Shown: positions 1-12,823, numbered from the stretch's first letter. The stretch: 64,000 nt of DNA from Lonicera japonica (GCA_021464415.1 CM038464.1:52248783-52312782); one strand, 5' to 3'. Notes: generated by a model not told the origin, from the sequence alone. Translations and numbers: made by a program.

Positions 1-3000
1 ATCAAAGTAATGATAAAAGGTATTCGGGATTGCTTACAACCACTAGGACACCAGGTAAGGCATTAAATTCTACATCTGTTTTGAATAATACATGGATAAT
101 TGATTCTGGTGCTACAGATCATATGATATTCGATTCTAGACAGGTCACCCCTCTTAACCCTTCATCAAAAAAATTTATTTCCACAGCTAATGGTGATCCA
201 GTCCCTATCATTGGGGAAGGATCGGTTCATTTATCAGATTCCCTGAATCTAAATTTTGTGCTCGTAATCCCCTCACTAAAAAATAACTTATTGTATGTTG
301 CTCAGATTACTAATGTTTTAAATTGTATTGTTATTTTTTGGCCTTCTCATTGTGTCTTTAAAGATATTCAGATAAGGAAGACAATTGGTTATGGTGTTAG
401 GCGAGAAAATTTATACTACTTAGATTTGGCATTAAAAAGCACGAATCAATTATGTCAAGCCCTACAAACAGCTGTGACTCAAGAAAAAAAGGCCGAGGAT
501 GAGATTTTGCTGTGTCATCGCCGATTAGGTCATGCATCCTTTGGCTATTTAAAGAAGTTATTTCCGAAAACTTTTGGGAATGTTGAACTATCTACTTTTC
601 GTTGCGAAACTTGTGAACTTGCAAAGAGCCATCGTACATCATTTCCACCATCACTTAATAAATATTCAGTTCCTTTCATGATGATTCACTTAGATGTATG
701 AGGGCATTCTCCTACTCCGTCTTTAAATGGTGCTCGTTGGTTTGTTACTTTTATTGATAATTGTACAAGAATGACATGGGTATGCCCGATAAAATCTAAA
801 AGTGAATTAAGTTCTTTATTTAAGAGATTCCATAAACAAGTCAGTACACAGTACAAAGTCACAATTCAAGTGCTTCGAAGTGATAATGGAGGTGAATACA
901 TGAGTACAGAATTACAGGAGTATTTCAAGCATTATGGAATTATTCATCAAACAACATGTCCTTATACACCTCAGCAAAATGGGGTTGCAGAACGGAAGAA
1001 CAGGCACTTACTAGATGTCGTACGTGCGTTACTAATTGGGGCCAATACTCTAACATCTCATTGGGGCGAAGCACTTGCCTCCGCCGTCTATCTGATGAAT
1101 TGTGTTCCATCAGCAGTCCTTGACTTTCAAACACCATTTGATGTATTCCACAAAGCTGTATTGGCTCCTCCGGTATCGAATTTGCCCCATCGTATATTTG
1201 GATGCGTTGCATTTGTTCATTTGCCAAAAGAACAACGAAACAAATTAAAGTCTCGTGCTCTCAAATGTGTTTTTGTGGGTTATTCATCATCTCAGAAAGG
1301 GTATAAGTGTTATCATCCTCACACTCGAAAAGTATATGTGACAATGGATATAGTATTCCATGAAAAAGATATATTTTTCCATTAAGCTGAACTTCAGAAG
1401 GAGAATCATAGTAAAGTTCAAGCTTTTGATTTTGTTAGTAGAGATGAGGATAAGATTATTCAACTTGAGGTATCCCCACAATCAACCTTACAGCTACCGA
1501 ATCCACCAAGTTCATCGCTAAATTTGTCACCGAATCCACCAAGTTCACCAAATTCTCCAGAATCAAGCTCACCGAGTTCACTACTGAATTCACCCGAGCC
1601 CTCAAGCTTGCCATCGCCTGGTACAAATAACCAATTGTCTCCCTTAGACACATCTGAATCTGAATATCAAGTTCTTACGCCTGATCCTTATGTATCTTCT
1701 TCTGAACCTCTAAAAAAATAACTCCTTAATCGAATCAATAGAGGTGTGCCTAAACCAACATATGAACCTGATCTTACTAGTAAGGCCAAATATCCCATGA
1801 GCAACTATGTATCTTACGATAAGTTGTCTGAATCGAATAAATCATTTGCAAATCAATTATCCTCTGTATCTATTCCTAACAATGTGCAGGAAGTCTTAGG
1901 TGATCCAAAATGGAAAGCAGCAATGGATGAGGAGATGAAATCCCTAAAGAAGAATGGTACATGGGAAATAGTTGAATTGCCAATGGGAAAGAAACGTGTT
2001 GGTTGCAAATGGGTGTACATGGTGAAACATAGGGCAGACGGCACCATTGATAGATTCAAAGCAAGACTTGTAGCAAAAGGCTACACTCAGACACATGGGA
2101 TCGATTATTTGGAAACATTTGCACCAGTGGCAAAAATCAACACTGTTCGTGTTTTGCTCTCCTTAGCGGCAAATCTGGATTGGCCATTGCAACAATTTGA
2201 TGTAAAGACTGCATTCCTACACGGAGACTTAGAAGAGGAGGTATACATGGAGTTCCCACCAGGTTACAATGTGTCGGCAGAACACAGAAACAAAGTATGC
2301 AAATTGAAAAAGTCTTTGTATGGTTTAAAACAGTCTTCGAGAGCTTGGTTCGGGAGATTCACCAGATCAATAAGGAAGTTCGGTTATAACCAGAGTAATT
2401 CGGATCATACGTTATTCTTGAAGAGGTGTGATGGAAAAATCACAGCACTTGTTGTTTATGTTGATGACATGGTTGTCACTGGAGATGACCCACGTGAACA
2501 AGAAGCATTGAAGGAATATATATCTCAAGAGTTCGAGATGAAAGATCTTAGCGAGTTAAAATATTTTTTGGGGATTGAGGTGTCCAGATCGTCAAAGGGC
2601 ATATTTCTCTCTCAAAAAAAATATGCATTAGATCTACTAAGTGAAACTGGAATGTCTGCCTGTTAGCCTTCAAGTACTCCCATGGAAGAAGGATTGAAAT
2701 TAGAAATTGAAGCTGATCAAGTGCCTGTTGATAAAGGGCGTTACCAGAGATTAGTAGGAAGACTAATGTACTTAGCACATACTAGGCCCGATATTTCTTA
2801 TGCATTAAGTACAGTTAGTCAATTTATGCACAATCCTGGAGAGAAGCATATGCAGGCTGTGATGAAGATTCTTAATTATCTGAAAATAGCTCCTGAAAAA
2901 GGGATTTGTTTACAAAAAACTGTGATTTCTTGAAAGTTGAAGGGTATACTGATGCCGATTGGACCGGAAATATTGGTGACAGATGGTCCACATCAGGATA

Positions 3001-3176
3001 TTTCACATTCGTTGGTGGGAATCTCGTCACTTGGCGAAGTAAGAAACAAAATGTCGTTTCTCGTTCGAGCGCCGAAGCGGAATATCGAGGAATGGCCGTG
3101 GGGGTCCAAGAACTATTGTGGCTGAAGTTGCTATTGACTGATATAGGTTATTTGCCGAGAGAACCTATGGTGTTAC

Positions 3177-4049
3177 TAGGGGTGTTCACGGTCCGGTCAA
3201 CCGGACCGTTGACTGTGTTTTCGGACCGGACCGACCTTCTCGGTCCTAAAATTTTTCGGACCGGACTGAACCGGATAACCTTCCAAAACCGGACCAAACC
3301 GGACCACTTTAAATGGGTTGATTTCGGTCGGTCCCAATCGGTCCGGCGAAAAGAGACGGTATCGCCGGAGGAAGTGACGATGATGACGGCAGCAGGGATG
3401 AAGAAGAATGACAAAGGTGATTTAATTTTTTTGGGCTTGATTTAAAAATGGATTTAGAATGGGAGAGTATTAATGGAGGGGATGGATTGAGAAAGAGAAG
3501 GGGTGAGTTTGAAAGGGTGTGGTGGGGGCTGTAATTTAGGGTTTAGTTTGAAAGGGGAGGAAAGATTTAGGTTTAGTTTGAGAGATTAAGAGAGAGAGAG
3601 AGAAAACAGAACAAGAGAAAGAGAGAGAGAGAAAGAAAACGAACTGAATGAGGGGAGTATGCTGGGGCGGCGGCTGTATATTATGTTAGGGTTTTTAAAC
3701 TTTTTTTTTTTTTTTTTTTTTTTAACAAAGTACTAACTTTAATTATGCTAACAAAAATTAAGATGCTCTCCCCAAGAATCGAACTTGAAACCCAAACAAT
3801 TCAGAACCTCCTGTCAACCGCTGGGACAAAGGGAGTTATGATAATGTTTTTCCTATATTATATATATATCGGTCCGGTCCGGTTTATAGGCTTTTTTTTT
3901 CACAAGACCAAAGACCGGACCGGTCTAGTTCGGTCCTCTAAAAATTGGACCGGACCGGACCGTTGTACATATAAAACCCGAAAAAAACCCTATTATTTGG
4001 TCCGGTCCGGTCGGTCCATTCGGTCCGGTTCGGTTTTTGCACACCCCTA
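3177..4049. mobile_element. non-autonomous hAT-like element (873 bp)
   Basis: The ends are inverted: TAGGGGTGTTCA at the left and TGCACACCCCTA at the right. They are flanked by a perfect 8-bp target-site duplication GGTGTTAC (3169-3176 and 4050-4057). An 8-bp duplication with TAGGGGTG termini is typical of the hAT superfamily. Subterminal regions (3186-3345 and 3868-4034) are filled with inverted clusters of CCGGTCCGG-like motifs, the usual transposase-binding arrangement. No transposase is encoded. The interior has a GA microsatellite (about 3590-3640) and a SINE. It sits inside the copia RNase H domain. Confidence 0.88.
3701..3838 (-). mobile_element. tRNA-derived SINE
   Basis: Read on the minus strand, an A-box-like stretch (CCCAGCGGTTGACAGG, about 3811-3826) is followed about 35 bp later by a B-box-like stretch (AAGTTCGATTCTTGGGG, about 3770-3786). 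A short unique tail then ends in a run of 23 A (3701-3723 read as T on the plus strand). This Pol III promoter layout with a poly(A) end matches plant tRNA-derived SINEs. I could not identify a flanking target duplication. It lies within the hAT-like element. Confidence 0.6.
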
Positions 4050-4303
4050 GGTGTTACACTGTGATAACAAGGCAGCATGCGATATTGCTCAAAATCCAGT
4101 TCAACATGATAGAGCAAAGCATGTGGAAGTAGATAGATTCTTCATTAAAGAAAAATTGGAGGAAAACATAATTGCAGTACCTCATATACGCTTAGAAGAT
4201 CAGTTAGCTAATGTACTTACTAAGGCTGTTTCCAACAAAATCTTTTTCAGATTAATCAGCAAGTTGGGCATGTTCGATATCTACGCGCCAACTTGAAGAG
4301 GAG

Positions 4304-4472
4304 TGTTATAATATATTATTTAGTATGTAGTATATATATATATATCTAGTTTCCTTATATTAATAGATTTCTTTATTTCATTAGGTATGTAATTGCTTCC
4401 ATAATCCTATAAATAGGACGCTCTTGTATCATTATTTTTAAGTTAATCAAAAATCACTTTCTTCTGCTCTCA
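4304..4472 (+). repeat. 3' LTR of the first copia element
   Basis: It starts TGTTATAATA right after the purine-rich tract GAAGAGGAG and ends near CTCTCA at 4472. A TATAAATAGG box at about 4409-4418 is the expected LTR promoter. The right boundary is an estimate because the partner LTR is outside the window. Confidence 0.65.
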
Positions 4473-7400
4473 AGATTTACTTTTTCTTTTCTTTACTAGT
4501 CTATTATATGTATATATATATAACATTAATCATATTTCTTTTCTTTATATATATGTATATATATATATATTGCCCTCGTTGATTTGATTGATGTTCTTAT
4601 TGTATCTTGTAGGAGGGAGAGGCACCGACGGGTAGGCAGGCATCACCTTGGGCGCAGACCCGCAAGATAGAGCTAGCACTCCCTTCGTAATTAGTGTATA
4701 ATATTTTCCAGGTTTCTTTTTCTTTTCCTTTCCTTAATTTTCTTCTTCTTCTTCTTCTTTTAATGCATAATCCCCTCTCTTTCTCAGGTCTTTCACGATC
4801 CTATCACATTTCTACATGCCACGTCATCTCTATACCATCCAATCCATGCCTGTTTTATACTATATGTCGATCTGGTAATAAATTCCTTTTACTCCTAATT
4901 TTTATTTTTTATTTCGTAGCACCTTTTCTTTAATTTCCCTACTTTTTCTTTTTTTAATTCCCCATTATTAATCTTCTTCCTTACTTTCATTGTTTATATT
5001 ATTTTCCCCATTTTTCAGGAATCCTGTACATCTCCGTGTACATTCATCAATTTTGATCGTGTTAAGGCCTGGTAATGGTATATACCAAATTTCATGATAG
5101 TCCTTTTTAATTACTTACTAGGAATATAATTCTTACCCCCTGCCCCGCTCTTATTTTTTTCTGCTCATCGAGAATATATTGGATTGGCACTCTAGCAATA
5201 CCATTTTTTTTTACTGTCTGTGGATGGACGAACTGGTTATGTTTTCTTTTGGTTGTTTTAGGAATCTTATTTTACATGTTATATTACTTTTTAGGTATAT
5301 TCAGTGTTAAATGATTTACCACAATATATAGTACGTATTAGATTTCTAAGTCATATGTATTATGTATGTTGGTCGTCTCTTTCCCTTTCTTTTCTTTTAT
5401 TGCGTGATTAGTGACATTGATTATATCTGCCTGAGACGTAATTAAAGAAAAGAAAATGCATAGAACTATTAATTTGAAACATACGGAATATATTTTTTCT
5501 ATTAAAGTGTTTCACAAATTTAATCTCATAAGACGATTATGTTAGTGTGGTCCAGTTACACACTTACACTTTGACATCATGACAGTTTCATTTGATAAAA
5601 TGTTCAAAAAAGATTGAAACACTCTTAATTTTATGAGAAGATATAAAAAAGATGAACAAAGAATTTTACTTCGCACAAATCACCTCAAGTAATCATTTAC
5701 ATTTTAGCAAATCACTTGTTTCTTTTTCCAATCTTAATAAAAATTAGAAAAAAAAAATAGTAGTGTTAAACTATAGAATGCAACGTACATGTTGTGTCCA
5801 TGCCATCTAGTGTATGCAAATTGTCTTTACAAATAGTATCAAATAAAAAAAATTGACTTTGCATAAAAACAGCTTACTTATGCTCCAAAAAAAAAATTAG
5901 TTCTTTATTTCAAATTCAGAGCCATTATTTCTTTTGCATGTCCTAAATTATGATTGAATTTTTTTTTTCTAGCATAATCAATATACGTACCGAATCTAAC
6001 TCTAAATTACATGTATTGTTTATAATCATTGATTATGTTAAAAATGATGATTCCTAAAAGGGTAATCCATTTTAAACCCAGATAATCTTTCACTTCACCC
6101 GATCTAGTTTTTGACAAAATTTAAAAACTCAAATTAGCTAACCAAACAACCCCTTCAATTGGACTCTTTTGCTTCACCCCGATTTACTTTGTTCTTCGCT
6201 CAAACCGCAATTGTTTCTGGCCAGTAGAACATGAATCGCAACGGCACTTACGTACACTCCACCAAGTTCACCGCAGCTACCGCACTTATGCCTACCTCGA
6301 TCGCTCCGAACTGATCGAATCACACACTCTCAAATGCTTCTTCCTAATTTTATCTGGCTCCCTGTATAATAAACTCATTCCCACTTTCTGTAATAGCATG
6401 TCTCTATTCTTCATCAACATCGAAGATCAATTCGCTGATAAATCGAAAGCCGATTTCAACATTGTCAATGATAATGTCATTTGATTTTGTGTTCTGTTTG
6501 TTTTGCGATATCGGGGTCTGACGGAAACCCTTTTTGTTACCAAATGGTTAGCTCTTCAACTATGCCATTAATGATGCCCGGAATCAATCAATAATAGATT
6601 TCACGTTCCTTGCTATTTTTCTCAGTAAAATCCGATAACAAGAAGCTCTACAAGGCATTTTTATACATATATTCTGCTTTCATTACACATTTTCAAGGCA
6701 TCTACCCAATTTTCCGCTTCTTCCAAATATTGGAAAATGGGGTTTGTCTGAAAAAGTCTTTTGCACAACAAACAAAGAATAATATTTTTTTTTAAATTAA
6801 GGGCTTATATTTGATTAAACTCTAAAAGGGTGCAACATTAAATTTGTAGTAAATTTTTGAATTGTAATTTTTTTATGATATTGTACATAATTAATTATTT
6901 TATGATATTGTAATTAATATGTCATTTTTTATGTTTTTTTTAAGTGTTTAATTAACAATGTTTTAGAGTTATTTTCCAACAAGTTACAAATTTAAAATAC
7001 ATTTATTAATAAAAGAGATATGATATTTTTTTTGGGATTACGTGAAGTTAAGTTTGCATTCATTATTTTTTAATATATTAATATTACTTTAGAATTATGA
7101 GTGACACATAAGTAATTATGAGTTGTGTCTTAAATTTGGAAAGAGGGACTAAACACTAAAATCAATATCTTGGCGGATTACAAACTATGATTGATAAAAT
7201 AGAAAATTCGAACGAAGGACTATTTATCTAAGGGTTGTTTTAATCGAGGACACATTGTTTGAACAATTAGGCAAAGCTCGAAGCTTTTTAACCAAAGACA
7301 GAATCAAGGACTACATAATTATATATTACTATTTTCAGAGTCGGCCCAATTATATAGATAATTTAGACAATTGTCTAAGCCCTTATGATAGTTGGGGGTC

Positions 7401-9570
7401 TCATTTACATGCTAAGTATATGGCATATACTAACTTTTATTAAAAATAAATAAATTATTAAACATGTCTTAGTTAGTTATATATGGTAGATGTAAATTTT
7501 ATTTTATATCTTATATAGTTTTTGAAATAGATTATTAAACCAAAAGGTCACTTATCACAAATAGTATTAATTTTTTGAATTTTTTTTTTTAAAAAAACTC
7601 TACTTCAACACATTTTGTTTAGAGCCCTAAGTAGTCTTGGGCTGCCTTAAGCTATTTTATACAAAATTGTGTTCAAATCCCGTTCTAACCTTATGACAAT
7701 ATGTTTCTTGTAAGCTTCCAATGGAAGTTTTGATATGAAATTCAAATTATTGTGTATATATTTCTCAAATTTATAAATTTTATACCAATCAGTATTAGTA
7801 ATATTTGTAGCGAGAATTACAAAATATGCCATTTGAGTGCAGAGGAGACTAGGAAATAAAGCTGTGATTATTTATGATTTTTTCCCCTTAAAATTTGATC
7901 GATTTTGCACTTTTGTTCATGAAATTCATTTTGTATCATGCTCGTTCTTAAAGTTTGCTCCCATTTGCACATTAATCTAAAATTTAAACCGCCGTTAGGT
8001 TTTTGGCTTGAAGGCCATGTGAGTTGCATGTGTGTTCTGGCTTAAAGAGTAAAATGGGCAAGCCACAAATATATATATTGAATTGTTTTGCCCAAATTAT
8101 AAAGTATTCAATGGAATGAATTTGCCCTAATTTGTTCACTATCTCTATCCTTTTTGACATTCACTTCATTATGTTTAGTGATTGCCATAATTTAGTCTTA
8201 AGACAAAAACTCTCAATTAAGAAAGAGTATGCGTGTGTGAATATATGTGTGGGAGAAGTGATTATTGAACCAGTGGTGGCATTGCATGAGGTGATGGATC
8301 TAGTGATCGAGATAAAACGTTTGGTGATTAGTTGAGTTAGAAATTGGTTCATAATTGTTTTTAAAAATGAAAAGCTTGTAATTTGGGTATAGTAATTACG
8401 AAAATGATGATATTTGTTGAATGCTCTTGGGTTTTTTTTTTAAAAAAAAAAAGGTAAAAGAAGATCTTCAAAAATTACATGTATATATAACATATATAGA
8501 AGAGTTTATACTATATGTTTCTTCCAAAATAAGTCTATGTATTTTGAAGAAAGATATTGTACCATGCAAACTTGCAAATAATTTTAATTTAGACATACGA
8601 GAAGTTGAGAATGATGAGACGCTTTCAAAGGGTAAAACATCATACTTGTTGAACAGTTACCCTCATTTTTCGTGATCTGTTTCATTATGAACAAATTAAG
8701 AATTTAACTTTCTTATTGGCACCTCTCAAGTTAAAGTTTTACCTTTTCAAATGTATTTAACGTCCAATTTTCATGATAATTCTTGAGTATTGATTATGTT
8801 TAAGTTAATAATATTTATGTTATAATTTCAAATGAAACTATTAATTTAAACATAGAAACTATTACTTTTAACATAGAAACTATTTAAAGTAACTAATTGT
8901 GGGAAGGCCAACTACAACATTCAATATTCAAAAGAAAGTATGTCTGAATTGAAGATACCAATTCGATAAAAATCAAATGGGAAAACAATATAATCTTGTT
9001 ATCGTAAAATTATTAGAATTGAAAAATTATACTCTTCTTATAGAATTCAATTTTTAAAAATTGAAGGTTTTGGAATTCTACTAGAATTCCAAAACCATGA
9101 CCTTTTAGTTTATCTAAACATTAACATTTTAAGATCATGCTCAAATTCCAATTCTATCTCATAAAATTGAGATTGCCAAACACACCTCGGTAATTTGTAG
9201 TCCAAATTAGTAGTCTAATATTAGTTTTGAGGGTTGTACTTAATTATTTAGTCCAACTTTCTTTTTAGAATAGATGATATGCACCAAATTGATAATGGCA
9301 AAACAACTTTTGTCTTCAACTATCAGTTATATCGAAATAAATGTACCTTTAAATAGTGGAATTATATAACATAGAACTTTGAATATGGGACACTTACAGT
9401 ACTGTGACATTTTGTGATACTATATAAGCACATTTCTCAAAATTTCAAGTTTGATATTTTTTGGCCCATGTTAACATTAAATCCCGGATTCATCCCCGAA
9501 CATGACCGCACAAGAGAAAAAAAGACGCAATTTGCTCAGTCCCACAAACTATTCAAAACTTTAAATTATA
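4473..9570. other. AT-rich intergenic DNA, no recognised gene
   Basis: There are no long ORFs, tRNA or rRNA genes. Three exon-like pieces with polypyrimidine tracts and AG/GT borders occur at about 4613-4686, 4798-4874 and 5029-5071; their product is not recognised. A less AT-rich island lies at 6170-6490 with a frame ending in FADKSKADFNIVNDNV that I do not recognise. Short ORFs at 8132-8335 and 8421-8675 show no familiar motif. Long A/T runs occur throughout. Confidence 0.6.
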
Positions 9571-9723
9571 TCTATATAATTATATAAAGTCAAGACCAAC
9601 TTTAAACCTTTGACAAAGAACTTTGCTGCTTAACTATTAAACCACTTAACATCATTATTTTATATTTAAGTTTGAACTAAATATATCTGAATAGTACACG
9701 CATCGCGTGTCCATGTTATCTAA
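9571..9723 (+). mobile_element. short non-autonomous Helitron (153 bp)
   Basis: It begins TCTATATAATTATATAAAG, the plant Helitron-type 5' end, and ends CTAA. A perfect hairpin ACACGC-ATC-GCGTGT (9696-9710) lies just upstream of the end. It is bounded by A on the left and T on the right, the Helitron AT target. The corresponding flank of the paralogous gene (about 31040-31130) has no counterpart, which supports an insertion. Confidence 0.72.
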
Positions 9724-9769
9724 TAAATAGATTAACATAAAAAAAAATGCATACCAAATTAATACACAA

Positions 9770-10989
9770 TTAATACGGCAAACAAGGACTTGGTGTTACC
9801 CAAACCGGAGGGGGCCAATAAATGTCACATTTGAAATATGGCAATGACTCAATACTCTCATCCTCCAAGTTAAACAACCCTATGTCTCCACCTCTTTCAT
9901 TATTATCCTCAATGTGAAAATCAACCATATTATCCGTAAAATATATGCAATTTCCCTTATACCAGGTAAAGGGACTCGAGGATGATGAGATGGAGAAAGA
10001 TGAATTGAAACACAGAAATAGCATATCCTTGCCTATATTTGTCACCAAAAACCAACTCAAATTGCTCGGGTCATGTTTGTAAACTGTGAAACTACAAGTG
10101 CTATACGAAAGGACTTCATTAGCCTCTATAGGAGGATATTTGAAATGTCGTTCAACCATAAGTAGCCCCCATCAGAAGACTCCACCAAGTATAAGGAGCA
10201 TGATCTTGGCTGTGGTGATACTATTTTTGTCACCTTAGATTTTGGACTTAAACTCTCAAAAACTAGTATATCTCCGCTGTAGTTTAGAGCGTGTAATTTT
10301 CTCTTGTGGAATATAATATCCGCAAATGACTCACCATAATTTCCGTGGAGGAGTGTCCATTTAGCATCATTACACTTGCAATATGCCAGTCTCGAATACT
10401 CACCATAAATAGCAACAACTGTAGAATCTTCTTCATGTTCACGGGAAGGAGGTGATGATAAGACAATCTTATCCATTAAATGCAAATTAACATGAACTGA
10501 CTTGGTGAAGCAAAGACCCTTACCCTTTGGATTCATAAGGCCGTATTCGTTCCCAAGTTTATTGGCCCGGTAGTTCTTTACATCAGGAAACTTGGTTCTC
10601 GGAGGGAGTTTGATTTGGGTACCGTTAAGAGGGTTGATTATATACATATTAATACCTTCCTCAACACTGATCACCCAACCATGAGAAGATCCTTTAAATA
10701 TCTTTCCTTGGGAATCTGGTAGGCAAAACTCATAAACTCTTTTATCAATCGGGTTGAATAGTCCCTTATGAGACGAATTTTTGTCAGTGTCAAGTGATAG
10801 TAGCAACCATGGAAGACGCCTCTCTTGTTGGTTAGGCACCTTTGGGACATTAGAATTCCAGGATAGACATACAGAGCGAAAACGAACTTTGTCAACATAA
10901 AGCGCGACATTTTCTTCGATGGCTATCACTAATTCTGCTGGAAGGTTGGACCACTTCCCCTTCCCCTTCCCATGATTCATCTCCTCCAT
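9770..10989 (-). pseudogene. F-box/DUF295 gene copy A, frameshifted
   Basis: The N-terminal frame (10989 down to 10126, 287 aa) has an F-box (about residues 13-50, with LPAELVIAIEENV and VRFRSVCLSWNS) and a DUF295/KIB-type region (GKIFKGSSHGWVISVEEG, NPLNGTQIKLPP). The rest (10159 down to 9770) is open in another frame and matches the C-terminal third of the copy at 31133-32350, including FTVYKHDPSN and GGDIGLFNLEDES. Copy A has GGGGGCTACTT where the intact copy has GGAGGCCTACTT, so one missing base breaks the frame near 10158. Such proteins are normally SCF ubiquitin-ligase substrate receptors; this one would lose its C-terminus. A 5'UTR intron is likely: acceptor at about 11000, donor at 12693. 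Confidence 0.9.
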
Positions 10990-11009
10990 TTTTCTTTACC
11001 TATTAAAAA

Positions 11010-12560
11010 CAGAACAGGGGTAGGGGAATAGAATTAGCAAGGTCTTTTAATTCTTTGAATAATTGAAGATATAACATACAGGGACAGCTAGTTTCCAAGG
11101 GGGAGCTAGTTCTATCTTAATTTAGCTGTGGGGAAACCTTGTGGTAAACGAAAAAAAAAACAAATACCATGGAAAAAACTACAAACTACACTCTGTGATG
11201 GTCTTCTAATTTTTTTGTTCGAATTCCGTATGGCCGGCGGAGGGAAGAAATGACCAAGGGGGGCCATGGATTAAAAAATCCTGTTTTAAGGGTTTGGGGT
11301 GTAGTTTTGTAATTATAATTCAGGTTAGATATTTTTTGTACATGCAAATATGCAATCAAGCTCCAGCCCTCTTTTCATTTATTTTTGCCGCTCTTTCCAG
11401 TTTCCATTCTTCTTCGTTGTTTCGTTGCTTCCCTCCACCCTGCGTAGCACTATTTCTTTCCTGCCCCTTTTTATTATTCTACAGCTCCGCACACTCCTCC
11501 TCCTTCTTCTTCTTCTTCTTCTGCAGCTCTTACGTCAAATTTTTTCTTTATACTAATTTTTTTATATTATTTAGAATATTAAAATTTAGATGTTTTTTGA
11601 TAATATATTATTTTAAATATTAAGTTAATATAGTTGTTTGTTGGTTATTAACTTACTGAGGTTTTTTGGTTTATTAATATGTTTGTTTGTTGGTTATTAT
11701 TTATTAATGTTGATTTGCTTATTAGATTGTTAAATATTAATATTAAATTTTGTTATTGAGGTTGATTTGCTTATTAGATTGTTATTTGATAATTTAATAT
11801 TGAGATTAATATATTTGTTTGTTAGTTATTGAGGTTGATTCAATATTAGCTTGAAAAATTCTTGAACAAAATTCCTGACTCTACCTCTCATATGGATTAT
11901 ATCTATTTTAACTAAAGTGGATTGTGGGTATATAACATAATAATACTGATGAATATGATAGCCGATTGGGTTTTGCCTGGTATAAATTGGGTTTCTCAAG
12001 TTAACTTTCATCTCAAATTAAAAATCCAATATTTTTCAAAACGTTATCATCATATATCTCAAATTAAGGACGATTGCTGGTATTATACATAAAAGGGAGA
12101 GCTTCATAAGGATCATCGTTTTCAGAGGGGTAAACAAATGAATTTTTTTCATAAAACTAAGTGTTATCGTTATAATGAGTAACTTATCTCCACAAAATTT
12201 TGATCAAAAAATTCAAATATGAAAGTGCGTGTGATAAAAATGTGATATATATGTTTGTTTTCATCCATTGAAATTTTATATGATCATATTACTAATTCTA
12301 AATTGATATTTTTTATGAAACTTGGCGGAGATGACAAGTATTGTGACAAAATTTATCAATTTATCTTTCAAAATGGACGGTGCTTATTTATTTATTTATT
12401 AATAAAACAAAGACCGTCAAAATTCTCCCATAGATAATAATATTGATGAATGAGATTAGGTTCTTATTTGTATTAAATTGGGGGTTCTCAAGTGAACCTT
12501 GGTCTCAAACGAAAAATCCAATATTTTTAAAATATTATAATCATATCTCAATAGACGTAG
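11010..12560. repeat. unit A noncoding block; probable F-box A 5'UTR intron
   Basis: The part from about 11720 to 12560 is a diverged copy of 29028-29880, including the stretch around TGGATTGTGGGTATATAAC. On the minus strand it lies between a donor (GAG^GTAATT at 12693) and an acceptor (TAATAG at 11001), so it is probably the 5'UTR intron of F-box copy A. The plus-strand frame at 11294-11623 is only a pyrimidine-rich run of Phe/Ser/Leu and is not called a gene. Confidence 0.65.
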
Positions 12561-12693
12561 TGTTTGATAGAGAAAATATTCCATTTCGTGTATCCTTCTA
12601 AACAAGCAAGCAATTAAACAAAGATTTGACTACATACATTTATATATGTATATATATAGAGAGAGAAGAATCGTAGAGAAGAGAGTAAATTAC

Positions 12694-12823
12694 CTCAACA
12701 AGCTTTGCTTAGAGAAATTAAAAGAAGAGAAGGATCAATCCCACAGAAAAGACTGATTTAAACGTTATTGTTTAGTATCGGAAGAAGCTCTGTCCCCAAA
12801 TTTAAGCCTCAGCCTATATATAT
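12694..12823 (-). promoter_or_regulatory. promoter and 5'UTR module 1 (F-box A)
   Basis: On the minus strand a TATA box TATATATAGG (about 12813-12823) is followed by an untranslated leader of about 100 nt ending GTTGAG^GTAATT, a good splice donor. The same TATA, leader and donor recur at 13500-13632, about 30010-30150, 32902-33028, 38940-39071 and 52690-52841. Conservation of these three signals across diverged copies suggests a real promoter plus non-coding first exon. The transcription start is inferred. Confidence 0.55.

Larger units (their letters stand above)
3..4296 (+). pseudogene. copia polyprotein (protease-integrase-RT-RNase H), disabled
   Basis: Aspartic protease motif DSGATDHM lies near nt 105-128. 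The GAG-pre-integrase motif HRRLGH and CETCELAK of the integrase zinc domain follow (nt 515-630). The integrase core has RSDNGGEY (about 875-900) and NGVAERKNR (about 979-1005). The reverse transcriptase motif YVDDM is near 2455-2470. RNase H shows GYTDADW (about 2941), SSAEAEYRGM (about 3065) and LHCDNKAACDIA (about 4054). In-frame stops fall at 699-701 (TGA at a Trp position), 1383-1385, 1719-1721 and 2664-2666. A frameshift lies near 2905-2930. The hAT element interrupts RNase H. It would have copied element RNA and integrated the cDNA; no active product is possible now. Confidence 0.92.
1..4472 (+). mobile_element. Ty1/copia LTR retrotransposon, 5' end outside window
   Basis: The order protease, GAG-pre-integrase, integrase, reverse transcriptase, RNase H on one strand is diagnostic of Ty1/copia. 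The reading frame is open to the left window edge, so gag and the 5' LTR lie outside. A purine-rich tract just before 4304 precedes a TG-starting LTR. The body is split by a hAT-like insertion (3177-4049) whose removal restores contiguous RNase H coding. Several stop codons and a frameshift show it is dead. Target-site duplication cannot be checked without the left flank. Confidence 0.93.

Noticed and set aside
7660..7700. tRNA gene suggested by a T-loop-like TTCAAATCCC
   Set aside because: No matching acceptor, D-arm or anticodon arm at the right distances.
9770..10159. A separate small gene at the 3' end of F-box copy A
   Set aside because: It matches the C-terminal third of the intact paralogue and is the shifted continuation of the same gene.
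11294..11623. 109-codon plus-strand ORF
   Set aside because: It is a pyrimidine-rich low-complexity translation (Phe/Ser runs) inside a probable 5'UTR intron, without a known domain.
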